This document shows, piece by piece, positions 23,936 through 37,252 of a DNA stretch of 64,000 nt. Position 1 is the stretch's first letter. Every line of letters starts with the position of its first letter. The stretch is from Ailanthus altissimus (Eukaryota; Streptophyta; Magnoliopsida; Sapindales; Simaroubaceae): positions 16,336,501-16,400,500 of the forward strand of contig OX327705.1 in the NCBI GenBank assembly GCA_946807835.1, in the 5' to 3' direction. Below the pieces are notes generated by a model. The model saw nothing but the letters and a program-made list of their open reading frames with translations. It made no database searches and was not told the origin of the DNA. A program made the translations under genes and the position numbers.

Positions 23936-25122
23936 AGTGAGTTCAAAGATCAACAACAAGAGTTCTAGAACTTTCACAGTGACTTTATAGGTGCATTAGT
24001 AATGATTTGCCCAGTGGGCAACCTACTAGGCTCAAAAGATGCAATTATGCCTCACATTTAGAGATCGACGCCAATTGGCATCCATCCCCTCTGACCTACC
24101 CTACATCACCAACAGTAGCACATAACGACAACAATGATTATGAGAGTACTGCTCCAGACAACATGGACGATTAGTGAGGGTGTTGTTCCTCATTCAGGAA
24201 AGTGTTCCAATTTTCTAATTTTTGCTTGTCGTGGGAACCATGTCAACTTTTACGTTGGGAAGGGGGGAGGGAAACACTTCCATATTTTTAATTATGGCTT
24301 TAGTTGTTTTTGTCTTTATTATTATTATCATCTATGTTTTAATTTTCTTGTATTTTTCCTTTTCTTGTCTAGTGTTTAGTTTTGGGTTGTAAGATGACTA
24401 AAGGTCAATGATAAGAAATAGAAAAACGATTGTAAAAGTCATAATTCCTGTGAAACGATAGATACTATAACTATTCATATATCTTAATCTCTTGTACTAA
24501 TTCTGCCTTATTTGTGGACTACTTGAACCCAGTAAGCATATAATTAGGATTATTTAAGTTAATTATTGACCTAGAGAAAGTTTATGCACAACAAGTACAC
24601 AAAAGGTGAAATTCAAGGGCACACACGATTAAAGAAATGAGTTTATACCATATTCGGATCATTTGAGCATTTCTAACTTCCCTTAAATATATTATCCCTA
24701 ATCACCTCCTTTGAGCCTCAAACACTTGGTTTCTTTGATTAACCACAAAATTACACCTTAGCTAGAATTAATATCCCTCATAACACTTGTCTAGGTGGTC
24801 TTATTAGATCACTATAAAAAATTTGGTCTATGAAAAAGTGCAAGTGAAAAGGAAAGAAATTACATAGGTTTCGTTTGCTCAAACAAAATATAAAACTTTA
24901 AAGTTTGGGGAAAATTGAAATAACATAAATGTGTATTTCCCTAGTTTAGAAGAAAAAGAGAAAGTTTAAACAACAAAATTCAATAAGAGAAATTCAAATA
25001 ATTAGTTTGGGGGAGACCTAATCAGGGATCTTAAGGGTCCAAATAGTATCTAGTATGTTTTTGGTGTGAGTAAAAATAAAAAAACGAATCTAATTATCCT
25101 ACCCTAACCCTAAGCCCCACAT
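23936..25122. other. 3' region of the decayed gypsy element
   Basis: No gene. The purine-rich stretch GTTTGGGGGAGA at 25005-25016 resembles a gypsy polypurine tract and would mark the element's 3' end. The frame at 24134-24379 has no recognisable domain. Confidence 0.45.
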
Positions 25123-28100
25123 TGTTAAAGTGTTAACGAGTGCATGCATGTGATAATGTGTTCATTGAATAATTAATGCATGTCATATTTACATTTGCAC
25201 AATGCAATCAAAATCTAATTTTCTATTCAACAAACACACACTGAATGTAAATCAAATAAATTAATAGAATTAGAAACTCACCCTTGAAGACAATCGATGA
25301 AGATTGAATTTTCGTAGCTCACCTGAAAGTGAATCAAAGAACAATTCTAGTCCGCAACAACTGGTGGGATTGAGAATCTAGAATGATAGCCTTTAATTCT
25401 AGCAAGAATCAAATTGCACAACACTTAAGCCTTTGCTCTCAAAATGGCCAAAATTGGCTTTAGAGAAGAATAATGCAACTATTGCCTATTTTCACTCATA
25501 TGGCCGAATCACTTAATCCTCTAAATGAAATACTTTCATTTGTTTATTGTTTTTGCTTTAGCAACTTGCCAAATGTCAAACATTCAGGCATTCAACAAGG
25601 CCACATATGATACTAAAAAGCCATGCAAACATGCCAAGTGTCTATATAACTTTTTATGCATAATGTCAAGTATCCACTTTTCCTTGAATAATGTCATTTG
25701 TCCACTTAGTTTTTCATGCATAATAGTGTTCACTTACTTTTTCATGCATAATACCAATTGTCCACTTATTTTTTCATGCATAATGTCAAGTAATGCAATA
25801 TTTCTATAACACACAATTAAGTGCAAGTATACGCTATCATGACAAGTAATAAAGGGACTTATAAAATCGGATGTCAAACTCGCAAGGATAATTTTTATTT
25901 TCTACCAAGTACTAAAATTATATATTTCTTGTAATTATTCAGAAAAATAAAATCTTAATTTTGCAATAAATATAAGTAAAATAAAAGTGTAGAAAATAAA
26001 TGACACAACTCAAATAAAATAAGAAGATAGCAATATAGAGAAAGTCTAGGGTTAATTACTATCCTTTAATATATTTTCTAAAGATTAATCCTTTTAATAT
26101 TTATTCTCTCAATTCTTATTATTGGTCAAGACACTAATGTATTCATAAGTCTCTCCCAAGGTCATGCATGTATACCTTAATTTACCAAATACCTATAATC
26201 CTATAGTACTTATAATAAATTAAAATTCATTAAGAATAAGTCTTATTGACCATACATGCCAATTAGGTATATTCCTATCATAATTCGAAACTTGCATATG
26301 CAACATTGAATGTTACTTTACAATCATGCCTCAAATTATTTAGGTCTAAATACAATGATGCCTCTTTTGAGTTTACCAAAGTATTACTAATTCAATCACA
26401 ATATTGATAAGATATTACGAAGTATTAAGAACAAATAATTTGAATAACAAAGAATTGAGTTCAAATGAATATTAAAAAGATCCAACAATTAAGCACACAT
26501 ATTGAATTCAAGTAATAACCCTAGAAAAGAAATTTGCTTATAGTAACAAGAGAATTATTACTTAAAAATAAAATAAACATAATACAACCAAAATCAAACC
26601 AATATAAATGTCAATTTGTAGTTGGTTGATATGCCAAAGATTCGCCAATAATCTCTTACTTTCTTGAATTCTCCTTGCCTCTCTCTAAAATTGTTCTTCT
26701 TCTATATGTTGTGGCTCTAAGTGCCTTAAGTTGTGTGTTCTTTAGGTCTAAAATAAGAGGCTTTTTTATATAGGGATTGATTGGAGTTGTATTTTTTACT
26801 GTAGCGCGATCACTGTTCACGAATACTGTCATTGGCACTGTTCACGGAGTCCTAGTCACACGCATTATTCCCCACTAGAGCAAAAAGCTTTGGGCGTTAA
26901 AGTGTTGGAATTTCGTCGAGGCAAAGCACTGTTTGAATCACTATAGCATTTACTGTAGTATTTTGATGTTTTGGCTTGTTTTCTTTAGATTTTCATCCCT
27001 AATTGCTCCATTGACTCCAAATCTACAAAATAACAATAAAACATATAAAAAGCCTAATATTATTATGAAAATGAGCAATTAATCAAGTTAAGAGAGTAAA
27101 AATAATAGATATAATTTACGCTTATGTGTCCTTTATTTTTCCATACTTAATGTTAAGTGTCCACTTGTTTTTCCATGTATAATGGCCACTTGCCAATATT
27201 TTATTAGTTAACAACTTTAACTAATGAAATATAAGTTTTACACTTAAACCTCGACAAGTGTGTTTTTTGAGATATTCTGAAATAAATCTTACTTTTTGAA
27301 ATATTTTTAAATCGAATTGTTCGACCCAATCCACTACCCTAGTGCTCGACAAGTACTCTTCATATTTTAAGACTATCTAGGTTCATACATGTTGGTCTTA
27401 CGGAGTTCTTTCGTAAGTTCATGAACAATAATGCTCTACATACACATTGTGGATATTATAGAACCACACGATAAACTATAAAAATTGCGATTAACCATAT
27501 AGGTATAATCTCTTCATCACCTATATCCTGAAATAGTAGAGATATATACCATTACCATTAAATCTTTATATACTCAACCATGAACTATAAGATTATGGCT
27601 ATAAGATTTAGCTAATGGATCTCATATCTATGCACACCAGACTCTATGAGCATCAGATCATACCTAACTACACCGAGAGGTCAGACCATGAAAGTTCTCT
27701 GACATATGTGGAATCAAAGTATGGTGGATTACTCACAAGTCTACCGCAGCGGTCAAGTCAAAGGACAACGAATACAACTCAACTTGAAAAGACCTATTAT
27801 TGATGAATTTATAAGATGTCTAGTAGAGGTACTCGTGAGTCTGTTCAGTACCTAGTCCTTACTGAATACCTGCATTCCTATACGAGATTTCACTAAGCCT
27901 ACAGTTTACTAAGACTAACCATTTGAACAATTTAGATATAGATACAAATTTATCTGAAAGGTATACCTATCGACATGTATCGGCAACCATAGATCAAGAA
28001 TAATGTCTTTGTGAACTTACTGCATAATAACATTTCTTAGCACTATTTGCAACTCCTAGTAACTATGTCATTACTAATATTTTCCAAGTCTTTGTCCAAT

Positions 28101-28317
28101 TTTAGATAACGTTCTAACTCTTATAATGCTAACTCTTAGTGCTGACCTAAACTCTTTTAGATTAGATTTAAACCCTTTTAAATTTACAATGTCTGAAAAG
28201 TAACAAGTTAAGTATCATATAATAAATATTAACGATATATTAAAATGTCTATTATATAAATATTAAAAAATAAATATTCATACAAAATGAAATGACACAT
28301 AAGCATCATTTCCAACA
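25123..28317 (-). mobile_element. Family A LTR (probable solo LTR), split by an R3 repeat
   Basis: Starts TGTTAAAG and ends TTTCCAACA, with a slightly mismatched flanking pair CACAT/TACAT as a likely aged target duplication. It is homologous to 1835-4093 (shared blocks include the CTAGAATG region, CACACCAGACTC and GGTCAGACCATGAAAG). About 1.3 kb near 25806-27123 is a later insertion. Both ends carry no pol sequence, so it looks like a solo LTR. Confidence 0.75.
25806..27123 (-). mobile_element. LTR-like repeat family R3, copy 1 (nested)
   Basis: Interrupts the family A LTR. Its reverse complement matches the copies at 28701-30058 and 55326-56515 (start TAATATTAGGCTTTTTATATG; end with a bulky block ending in GTGCACTTGCACTTAA-like sequence). 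About 1.3 kb, no ORF. Ends are approximate and no clear target duplication was found. Confidence 0.6.
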
Positions 28318-28700
28318 TACATTACAAGCTAAAAAAAAGCCTTAATTGATCTTTTAAGAGTAATATAAAAATCAAGCTTATGAAGTGCAATTGAAATAAA
28401 AATTTCATAGAGACCAAATTTTCTCTTATATGCATAAAATAATCCGAGTGCATTTGACTGATAATAATGACTATACATATATATACACTAGGCAATCACT
28501 TATATGGTGAAATAAGTTTGAGGATTAGGTATTGTGGATTTTTATAATTATTTAGAAGTTTCTTAAGAGTTATAGGTAAGATATCTTTGAGGCTAAGTAT
28601 TGATCATCAACTGACCCATTAATTTATTTTTAAGATATCTTTATTAGTTTTTGTTTTCTCTTTGCTCAAGGATGGGCAAATTATTAAGCTTAAGGGAGTT
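28318..28700. other. Intergenic, nothing recognised
   Basis: AT-rich sequence between two LTR-like repeats, with no coding signal. Confidence 0.5.
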
Positions 28701-30058
28701 TGATAGGTTTAATTATGATTATCATTTTTATCTCATTAAACTTAGTATTTGTTCATTTAATTTCAAATATTTGGCTATTTATGCATTAGGTTAATTTATA
28801 GGTTTAAAATATTTGCCTAAGACAGATTAAAATCAACTAAAAAATGGGTGAAAATTAAAATAGAATCCATCGTCAAGGCCTTAGAAGGCAATGCTATATC
28901 ATTGAGGAGAAAAAAAAGAAAGATCTCAAAATAAAACCTGAACATTTGGGTGCCAACATGCCAAGGCCATAGTGCTGGAACATGAAGAAGATCCCCTAAG
29001 TTAGAATCTGAGCATTGCAACACCCATGACTCAGTGTCGCAGTGCTAATGAAACTCAAAACTTAAATAAATCCAGAAGCTGAGCACCGTAACATTTAAAA
29101 GGCAACACCGTGGTGGTGAGACCAAAATAAGAGACAAGATAAGAGAGCATGAAAGAATATAAAGTTATTCTTAGTTTAGAGAAAATTTAGAGATTGAAGT
29201 AGAGATTTCTACAGCAAGGACAAGAGAGAGAAATGAAGATTTTAGGGCACTATCTATTTTCTTCTATTCTCTTTAACTATTATAGATTATTATTATTCAA
29301 GATGATGATTGTTGTATGCTCTAGAACTCTATTTATTACCACAAGCTAAGGTTTAATTACTAGGATTGCAACTTTAAACTCGATATGTTATTGAATTCAG
29401 TTCCTTGTCTTAGTTTTTGAAATTAACTGTGTACTGTTTAGTTTATCTTCTGCTTAACCCTTTCTAATTACTTAATCATAATTAGATTGTCTTAGGAACC
29501 ATAATAAACTTGAGAAAGTGGATTATGCATTTTACCTTGGATAAATTGATGTATGATTATAGTGTGACAACTATGAGTTCCATATGAGATAGGAATATAC
29601 TTTTATGGCATACATGGTATTATAAACCTACTCGTAATGAATTTTACCTTTATTTGATTACCTTAAGAATATAGGTAATGTTAGGATAAAATAGATTCAT
29701 ATAATCATTGAGAGAGATTAGTGAAGACATTAGGGTTTTACCAATAATCTATATTGATGACGTAAGTTAAGTGAAAATTATTTAATTCAAGTAAAATATT
29801 GAGGAATAGTTGTGATCCTAGGTCTAATTTATTCTAGTAATTCATACTTGTTTGTTGTATCATCTTTTGTATGTTGCTCTTAGTTCTACTTAGTTTAGAC
29901 TAAGTTATACGCATTCTAAATGTTTGAATAAAAGTAAGAAGACACAATTTTAGTACTTAGTAAGAATAGAATAACATTTCCACGTAGGAACGATGCTCTA
30001 CTTATTCTATATTACTTGTTGATGATAATATGCACTTACACTTTAATAATTCATATCA
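28701..30058 (+). mobile_element. LTR-like repeat family R3, copy 2
   Basis: Starts TGATAGGTTTAATTATG and ends TTCATATCA. Homologous to the R3 copy at 25806-27123 in opposite orientation and to 55326-56515 in the same orientation. The late block resembles the LTR-to-leader region of Athila/Tat-type gypsy LTRs. No confirmed target duplication. Confidence 0.6.
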
Positions 30059-31662
30059 ACACAGAACTTACATCAAACGGGCTCTTCACACCGAGGTGGA
30101 CTAAGTAATCAAGTCCCAATTAGATATCCTCTGACCTCGAGTAGCATCTATGTACTACCCCCCTGTCGCAACAATGGAACTAAGTGCTCCAACTCAGTGC
30201 GTCTACTATAAATCAAGTCTGCTGGCATAATCAAGACCTAGGTCCAAATATTAGCTGTTGCAACTGCTCCCGAGAAAGAGATCGAGAACTTAAAGCTCGA
30301 GGAGAACTCTAGGAGGGTCCTCGAGCTATAGGTACAGTGAAAGAAGGCTGTTTAGTATGTGCCATCCCTTTCCGCCTTAGTCTCAGAGGTTGACCATTTG
30401 GCTAAGCCCTTTGATCTCGATATGGCTCTTGAGAAGACGTATCCCCCTCTTGTGTTCCTCTACCCCTGCCTTGGGCTCCCGAGCCAAGTGACGGGCCTAA
30501 GATATAAGCTCCCGAACCACCTAGAGCACTTGAGCTAAATAAAAGGTTTCAGACCCCTTAGGGTCCTACTCTTTACCCTAAGCCCGTCCATTAATGATAA
30601 GCCTGCTTTTGATTGGGATCTTTTTTGCAACCTTGAATCCATAAAAAAAAAAATAACATGATAAAAAAAAGGGATAAAGTATAGATAATTTGACAAGGCT
30701 TACTTCTTCTGGGAACAGCACGAGATAATGCAAAAATGAGATTTGCATCCTTTAAATTCCCTTAGGACAGTAATCCCTTATACCTACTAGCATGGGCTAA
30801 GGCTACTTCCACTTGAGCTCTGTGCACATAAAAGATATCTGGCATAGTGGCCTATATACCTGCAAAGGGAATAAAAAGTTACAACATGAACCACTAAGAT
30901 AAATATAAAGTAGCTCAAAAAATAATGAAAAGGGTAGTGACCTGCTCCAAAGAGAATTGAGTCGATACAGACCAAGACCACCCTCAAGGTCAGGGAATTT
31001 CCTAACCCCACCTCTTATTGATGGAACACATATTTTGAAATGGGGCAGAAGCCCATTGCCTTTAAAAGTAGTAGAAGCCCTTGTTCTCACTTGCGTTATA
31101 TCTAAACTAGTACAAATATCATAGCTCCTAAAAGGAGGGCCCAGATTATCCTGCCCTTACCTATAAGACAAAATGCCTCAACAACACTCGCTAAGAGTTT
31201 GGACTTAGTTGAGACGGGCAACCCTTAAGCAAGCTAGCATTTTCCTAAAGTATGGTTGTATAGGGAGCCTAAGACTAAGCTTAAAAAACTCAGTATACAA
31301 AGCCACCTCGCCCTACTTAGGGTGGCTCAAGAAGTCATTGAGATTAAAGACACGTAAGGTCATAGAGGTTGGTATATTGTATTAGAACTTGAGGCACTTC
31401 AGAATCTCCTTGGTCACATGTAACCTCTAGTACCTAAAGTCTAATTCATATTCAATCTCCACGGGTTTGGAAAAGGGATCATCTAATAATTCCTCCTCTT
31501 TCTCTCCCACCTCATTAAGTCAAGACACATTTCATCCCCTAAGCCAGCCTTATTTTTTGTCTCTTTAGGAAGCACGATATTAAGGCATTTTTTTATTATT
31601 TCTACACTCCTGAAAGTGGAAGCCTTATCCCTAAGATCTTGATTTTATCTAATTATACTATT
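30059..31662. other. GC-richer region with traces of coding sequence, unidentified
   Basis: Composition differs from the neighbours. At about 30250-30560 a plus-strand frame reads TAPEKEIENLKLEENSRRVL (coiled-coil-like), followed by DLDMALEKTYPPLVFLYPCL. It is broken by stops. I do not recognise the family. Minus-strand frames at 30787-31090 show no domain. Confidence 0.35.
31480..31662 (-). pseudogene. Possible mariner-like transposase fragment, one side
   Basis: On the minus strand the flanks of the outer gypsy element join into one coding-like stretch. The right flank (about 54853-54950) reads SRNKGNLDFRSQLDDVREK followed by IGEVPLDRR. The left flank continues with NSII and, after a stop, with DLRDKASTF. 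The VPLDRR-type motif after a SRxKG motif is reminiscent of the DNA-binding part of plant mariner transposases. The fit on the left side is poor, so this is a weak call. Confidence 0.25.
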
Positions 31663-31667
31663 CCTTC

Positions 31668-33104
31668 TGATGAACACTTGAAATTACACATTTAATAAGA
31701 GTTTTACATGATTGTTTTGTATTACTGGTGTATTTAATTTTCTTAACTTAAGTATGTTTACAATATTGTACTTAATTATCTTTTAACTGTTTTGTGGCAG
31801 GTTCGGTAAAATGGGCATAACTTTCTACTTAAAGATCTAATTGAGGTGATTCTTGATCATATGCAGAGCTGACTCAATGGGATAACATATTGTATTTCAC
31901 AAAGAATTTGAAATTCGAGTGTTTAGAGGGTGAAAAATGGCCTTGAACAGAATTGATCTGCAGTACAGGCCCAGTTTGAATAGTTATCAGTATTTGGCCC
32001 ATAACTATAGAAATACGTATCTAATACGTATTAGATCACTCAATTTGGAAAGATAAGAGACTTATCTACAACTTTTATATATTGAGTGACAGCTAATTCG
32101 GATCACATCAACTCCAAATTGGATAATCAAGTGGGTGCCCAAATGATAATGAATGCAAATTATTTTGCCACCATTCTTGACTTTCATCAACCAAGTGGTT
32201 CCCTCCAAATTTGCTCGATTTATCCATGTTTTTCTATAAATAGGTGGCTTGTTTATGCCTAAAGAATATAATTAGAAAATTAGAATTTAATTCAAAATAC
32301 TTGTCCTTTGTATCTATTTCTTTGTAAATTTATTTCTCTTGTTTACTATTAAATCATGTTATTTATTCTTCCATTTCTTTTCTTTTTCTTTAGTTTTATT
32401 ATGTCCAAATAATTTTCTTTAAGCTAAGGTGAAAGGGTGAAGCACTTGGCAAGGTAATAAGATATGTTTAATATTTATTCATGAATTTAATGCTTCATTT
32501 TTAAGTTATGCAAACTTATATATGATGTATTTATTTTGTTTGTAGAATTAATACCCTTTCTTCTAAAGTGGTGATTCTTGATTTATTATTGACAAACTTA
32601 ATACTTGGCACAATAAATTCTTGAAACTATTTACAAGATTTGGTGTATATAACCTTTCTTGTAAAGTGGGAGTCTTGATTTATTGTAGACAAATATAAAG
32701 ATTGACATAATAAATACTTGAACCCATTTATAAGATTTGGTGTATAATAATTGAAAGAAATAAATACTAATCAATATATAAATGATGATGAACTTTAATT
32801 GTTATATTTTCTGGTTGGAACCTCCTTTGTGTGAGGATTCCAATTGAGTTATAAAAAAATAAAAAGTTAAATATATTCTTACTTCTTATGCCAAGAGTGA
32901 ATCCCCGTAACCTTAACTTTTTATTTGAATTGGTTAATTAAAATAATATTTGCAAACATCTTATACTGCATTAATTATCTTTAAAGTGTTTATAATTTGT
33001 AATTTTAATTCTACTTCCCTGTGGATCGACCCCGTTCTCATCGGGTTATTTATTACTTCGACAATCCTGCACTTGGGAATAACTTCTATATTCTGAATGT
33101 GTCA
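31668..33104 (+). repeat. 5' LTR of the outer gypsy element
   Basis: 1437 bp, TG...CA. Differs from the 3' LTR by scattered substitutions and small indels, a few percent by eye, so the insertion is not very recent. Confidence 0.96.
32235..32242 (+). promoter_or_regulatory. TATA box in the outer LTR
   Basis: TATAAATA in a CTATAAATAGG context, repeated at 53979-53986 in the 3' LTR. Likely the U3 promoter. Confidence 0.6.
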
Positions 33105-33110
33105 AGTTTT

Positions 33111-33128
33111 TGGCGCCGTTGCCGGGGA
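33111..33128 (+). other. Primer binding site, tRNA-Asp
   Basis: TGGCGCCGTTGCCGGGGA, six bases after the LTR, complements the 3' end of plant tRNA-Asp including CCA, as in Athila/Tat gypsy elements. Confidence 0.93.
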
Positions 33129-33181
33129 GGTAACGTTAATATTTTGTTTTGTTGTTGTTTGTTTGTTTATTTTATTTTCAT

Positions 33182-33470
33182 GGAAGGCTGAGCCTCCTAC
33201 TCGTTATTTATTATTCGTTTTTTTTATTTTTATATTTTTTTTTTATTTTCATGGAAGGCCGAGCCTCCTAACGTACTTTATTTATTATTCTGTTTTTATT
33301 TTTGCGGAAGGTTGAGCCTCCTACTCTTTATTTTGTTTATTTATTATTTTTTGCTTTTTATTTTCATTTTTTTTAATTTTCATGGAAGGCCGAGCCTCAT
33401 AACGTACTTTACTTTATTTATTATTCGCATTTTATTTTCGCTTTTTATTTTAATGGAAGGCTAAGCCTCC
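33182..33470 (+). repeat. Array of five short hairpins in the outer leader
   Basis: Five copies of a 16-mer like GGAAGGCTGAGCCTCC start at 33182, 33253, 33306, 33384 and 33455. Four can form the full stem (2+4 bp) with a single bulged A and a 3-base loop; the copy at 33384 ends CA and loses the terminal base pair. The spacers are T/A-rich. The array lies between PBS and gag. Confidence 0.8.
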
Positions 33471-33783
33471 TACTATTTATTTATTAACTTTTTATTATAT
33501 AATCTAACATCACTAATCTAACTTCTAATTATTTATCTTTATTTTGCTTTTAGTTTTACATATTTTATTTACCTGTGTGTAATATTTTATTTTATTTACC
33601 TGTGTTTAATATTTTATTTTCTTATTTGTATTATTTATTGTTATTGTATTGTATTTTATTTCTTTTATGAGCGGTTGGTTTCGAGATCCTAATTCTCATC
33701 GTTTGGTGAAAGGTAATTTCAAAACTTCCTTTGATAGTTTGTTAGATTCTCCTTCATCTTCTCATTCTTTACTAATTAACACT

Positions 33784-34895
33784 ATGAGCGAAAATCAAAT
33801 TGAGGGACTCATAGACCCAGGGGATAATCAATCTCAACATAATGACCATAACCGACCTAGGACACTTAGAGACTATATGAACCCTACACGAACCGGTGCA
33901 CCATCTTGCTTAATTTTTTCTCCGGATCCAACGCATTTTAATTTTAAGCCAGACATTATCCAACTTTTACCCACTTTTCATGGCTTAGATGCAGAGAACC
34001 CTTATCTACATCTAAGAGAATTTGAAGAAGTGTGTAACACGTATAATGATCAAAATTGTAGCATGAACACAATTCGACTTAAGCTTTTCCCTTTTTCTTT
34101 AAAAGATAAAGCTAAAACATGGCTACAAAACCTTAGGCCAGGATCCATTTCTTTATGGGATGAGATGCAACAACAATTCCTGAAAAAAAATTTTCCCTCC
34201 CATAGAACAAATTCTTTCAAAAGACAAATCACCACTTTTGCCCAAAAACCAGGAGAGACCCTTTACCAATGTTGGGAAAGGTATAAAGAATTACTTAATA
34301 CCTGTCCCCATCATGGTTTTGAAACATGGAGAGTAGTCTCAAATTTCTATGAGGGCTTAACACCCCAAGTTAGGCAAATGGTAGAAATGATGTGTAATGG
34401 AACATTTGAGGAAAAAGACCCAGAATAGGCAATGAACTATCTTGACTTACTAGCAGAAAATGCTCAGAATTGGGACACTGCTGGTACCTGTAAGGCACCT
34501 AGCAAAAATCAAACCACTACATCTAATGGGGGTATTTATCATCTTAAGGAAGACCATGACCTTCAAGCCAAATTAGCATCCCTTGCTAGAAAAGTCGAAA
34601 CCTTAGAAATAAAAAAGAGTGGTCAAATAAAATCTGTTCAAGAAATTGTATGTCACATTTGTGAGCCATGATCACTCTACCAATGATTGCCCAACTTTGC
34701 CTGCATTTAGGGAATGTCTCCATGAACAAGTCAATGTTCTAAACACGTTCAAGCGGTCAAACAATAACCCATATTCACAAAACTATAATCCTGGATAGCG
34801 AAATCACCAGAATTTTAGTTGGAGGAATAACACTCAAGCACAGGCTTCACAACCACCTTTCCAACCACACTAAAAATTTCAAAATCATCAAGGTT
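33784..34895 (+). pseudogene. Outer element gag
   Basis: The conserved part starts at ATG 33784 (MSENQIEGL), matching the inner gag start; an upstream in-frame ATG at 33667 is possible. The retrotransposon gag core is clear (FPFSLKDKAKTWL, then ERYKELLNTCPHHGF). A TAG at 34426-34428 replaces a Glu codon, the frame resumes with AMNYLDLLAENAQ, and a frameshift near 34670 splits the zinc knuckle (CHIC before it, H and C after it). More stops follow. Gag would form the virus-like particle. Broken by several independent mutations. Confidence 0.93.
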
Positions 34896-37252
34896 ATGCA
34901 CCATATGTCCCACCCCTTAAGAAAAATCTTGCATACATTAATTGAAAAACAAGAGTTTGTTAATTCTCATAATGCTCAAACATTTGCTGATTTGAAAGAT
35001 ACTCTTGTTAAATTTGCATCTGCATTGAACATTCATGAGAAAGGAAAATTTCCTTCTCAACCACAGTCAAACCCCAAAGGACAACATAACTCAAATGCAT
35101 GTAGTTTAGGAAGCCAACACATCGATCAAGTTAAAGCAGTTATCACTCTTCGGAGTGGTAAAATTGTTGAAAAGGAAATTCCTGAACCTCATGAGAGTGA
35201 TGAATCAATCTCTAAGGGTAAGAAAAGTGTTGAACCTACATCTAATGAAGAAAACACTAAACCCTTACCTCCACCTTTATTTCCTCATGCATTACGTAAT
35301 ACTAAGAAGATGAATCACAATCCTGAAAATTTTGAAATCTTCAAACAGGTAAAAGTTAATATTCCTTTACTGGATGCTATTAAACAGGTTCCCTCTTATG
35401 CAAAATTTTTGAAAGATTTATGCATAGTAAAGAGAAAACTAAATGTGAAAAAGAAAGCATTTTTAGCTGAACAAGTAAGTGCCATTCTTCAGAACAATAA
35501 TTCTTTGAAATATAAAGACCCTGGTTGTCCTACAATTTCATATATTATTGGAAGTCATAAAATTGAACAAGCCTTGCTTGATCTTGGTGCTAGTATGAAT
35601 TTATTGCCGTATTCAGTTTATCAGCAGCTCAATCTCGGGGAGTTAAAATCAACATCTGTAACTCTTTTACTTGCCAATAGATCAATAAAAGTACCAAGAG
35701 GGACAGTGGAAGATGTTTTAGTTCAAGTTGATAAATTCATATATTCATATATCCTGTGGATTTTATTATCTTGGACACAGAACCTGTCAAAGGATGTAAT
35801 CCGATACCTGTTATTTTAGGTCGTCCATTTTTAGCAACTTCTAACGCTTTGATTAATTGCAGAAATGGAGTAATGAAGCTTTCATTTGAAAACATGACAC
35901 TTAAACTCAATGTTTTCAATATGTGTAAGCAACCATATGAAGGGGAGGATGAAAGTGAAGAATGCGACATGATTGAAACGATTGTAGATGATCATATTCA
36001 AAAAGGGAGTTCTACCGATCCCTTAGAAATGTGTTTAATAAATTCATTTGAGTCAAATATACAATTAGATCCTGAAATCTCTGATATATGTTCTTTACTT
36101 GATTGTGCACAGGTGATTGAAAATAAAGGATGGAAACTAAAGTTTGAAGAATTGGGAGAAAATGAGGATAAACAAAATGAAATTTCAAAGTTAGAGTTAA
36201 AACCTTTACCTGAAGGACTGAAATATGTATTTCTTGGAGAGAAACAAACTTACCCGGTGGTAATCTCTTCTACACTCACAAGTGAACAAGAAGGTAAGTT
36301 GATTGAATTATTGAAAATACATAAAAATACAATTGGGTGGACTTTAAAAGACATAAATGGTATTAATCCTCTAATTTGCACACATAGAATACACCTAGAG
36401 GATAATGCCAAAACTTCCCAACAATCTCAAAGGAGATTAAATCCACATATGAAAGAGGTAGTGAGAGCTGAAGTTCTCAAATTACTTGAAGTAGGAATCA
36501 TCTATCCTATCTCAGATAGTAAGTGGGTAAGTCCTACTCAGGTAGTACCAAAAACATCTAGAATCACAGTCATTGAAAATGAAAAAGGTGAGTTAATACC
36601 AACTCGAGTCTCATCTAGTTGGAGGATGTGCATAGATTATAGAAAGTTGAACTCGGCCACTAGAAAAGACTATTTTCCTTTACCATTCCTTGATCAAATT
36701 ATAGAAAGAGTAGCAGGACATCCCTACTATTGCTTTCTAGATGGTTACTTTGGCTGTTATCAAATTCCAATAGCACTAGAGGACCAAGAAAATACTACAT
36801 TCACATGCCCTTTTGGAACCTTTGCTTTTAGAAGAATGCCCCAGCAACATTTCAAAGATGTATGTTAAGCATTTTTAGTGACATGATTGAGCATTATTTA
36901 GAAGTTTTCATGGATGATTTAACTGTGTTTGGAAATTCTTTTGATAATTGTCTTTAAAACTTAGAAAAGGTTTTAAAAAGATGTGAAGAAAAAAATCTTG
37001 TATTGAATTGAGAAAAATGTCATTACATGCTTACTTCTGGAATTGTTTTAGGACATATAGTATCTTCTAAAGAAATTGAAGTGGATAAGGAAAAAGTTGA
37101 ACTCATTACACATTTGCCTTCACCAAAAACAGTCAGAGAAGTTCGATCCTTTTTAGGACATGCTGGATTCTATAGGAGGTTCATAAAAAACTTTAGTGCT
37201 ATATCTAAACCTCTTTGTAACCTCTTAACAAAAGATGTATCATTTACGTGGA
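34896..37252 (+). pseudogene. Outer element protease and reverse transcriptase (5' part)
   Basis: The first frame (34896-35819) ends in the aspartic protease with ALLDLGASMNLLPYS; the D-L-G-A form is usual in Athila/Tat elements. A frameshift near 35750 moves to the next frame (35756-36868), which carries the protease end (ILGRPFLATSNALINCRNG) and RT fingers/palm (CIDYRKLNSATRKDYFPLPF, FLDGYFGCYQI). After FRRMP a short deletion removes the usual segment before the FQRCM-type motif. The catalytic box VFMDDLTVFG follows near 36910, then stops and the thumb (ELITHLPSPKTVREVRSFLG). At 37252 the inner element interrupts it after SFTW; the protein continues at 48434. Confidence 0.93.

Noticed and set aside
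24134..24379. An 81-codon frame near the end of the decayed gypsy element
   Set aside because: The second half is low-complexity from T-rich DNA and there is no domain.
33097..33315. A 72-codon frame at the start of the outer leader
   Set aside because: It runs across the LTR end, the PBS and the hairpin array, so it is incidental.
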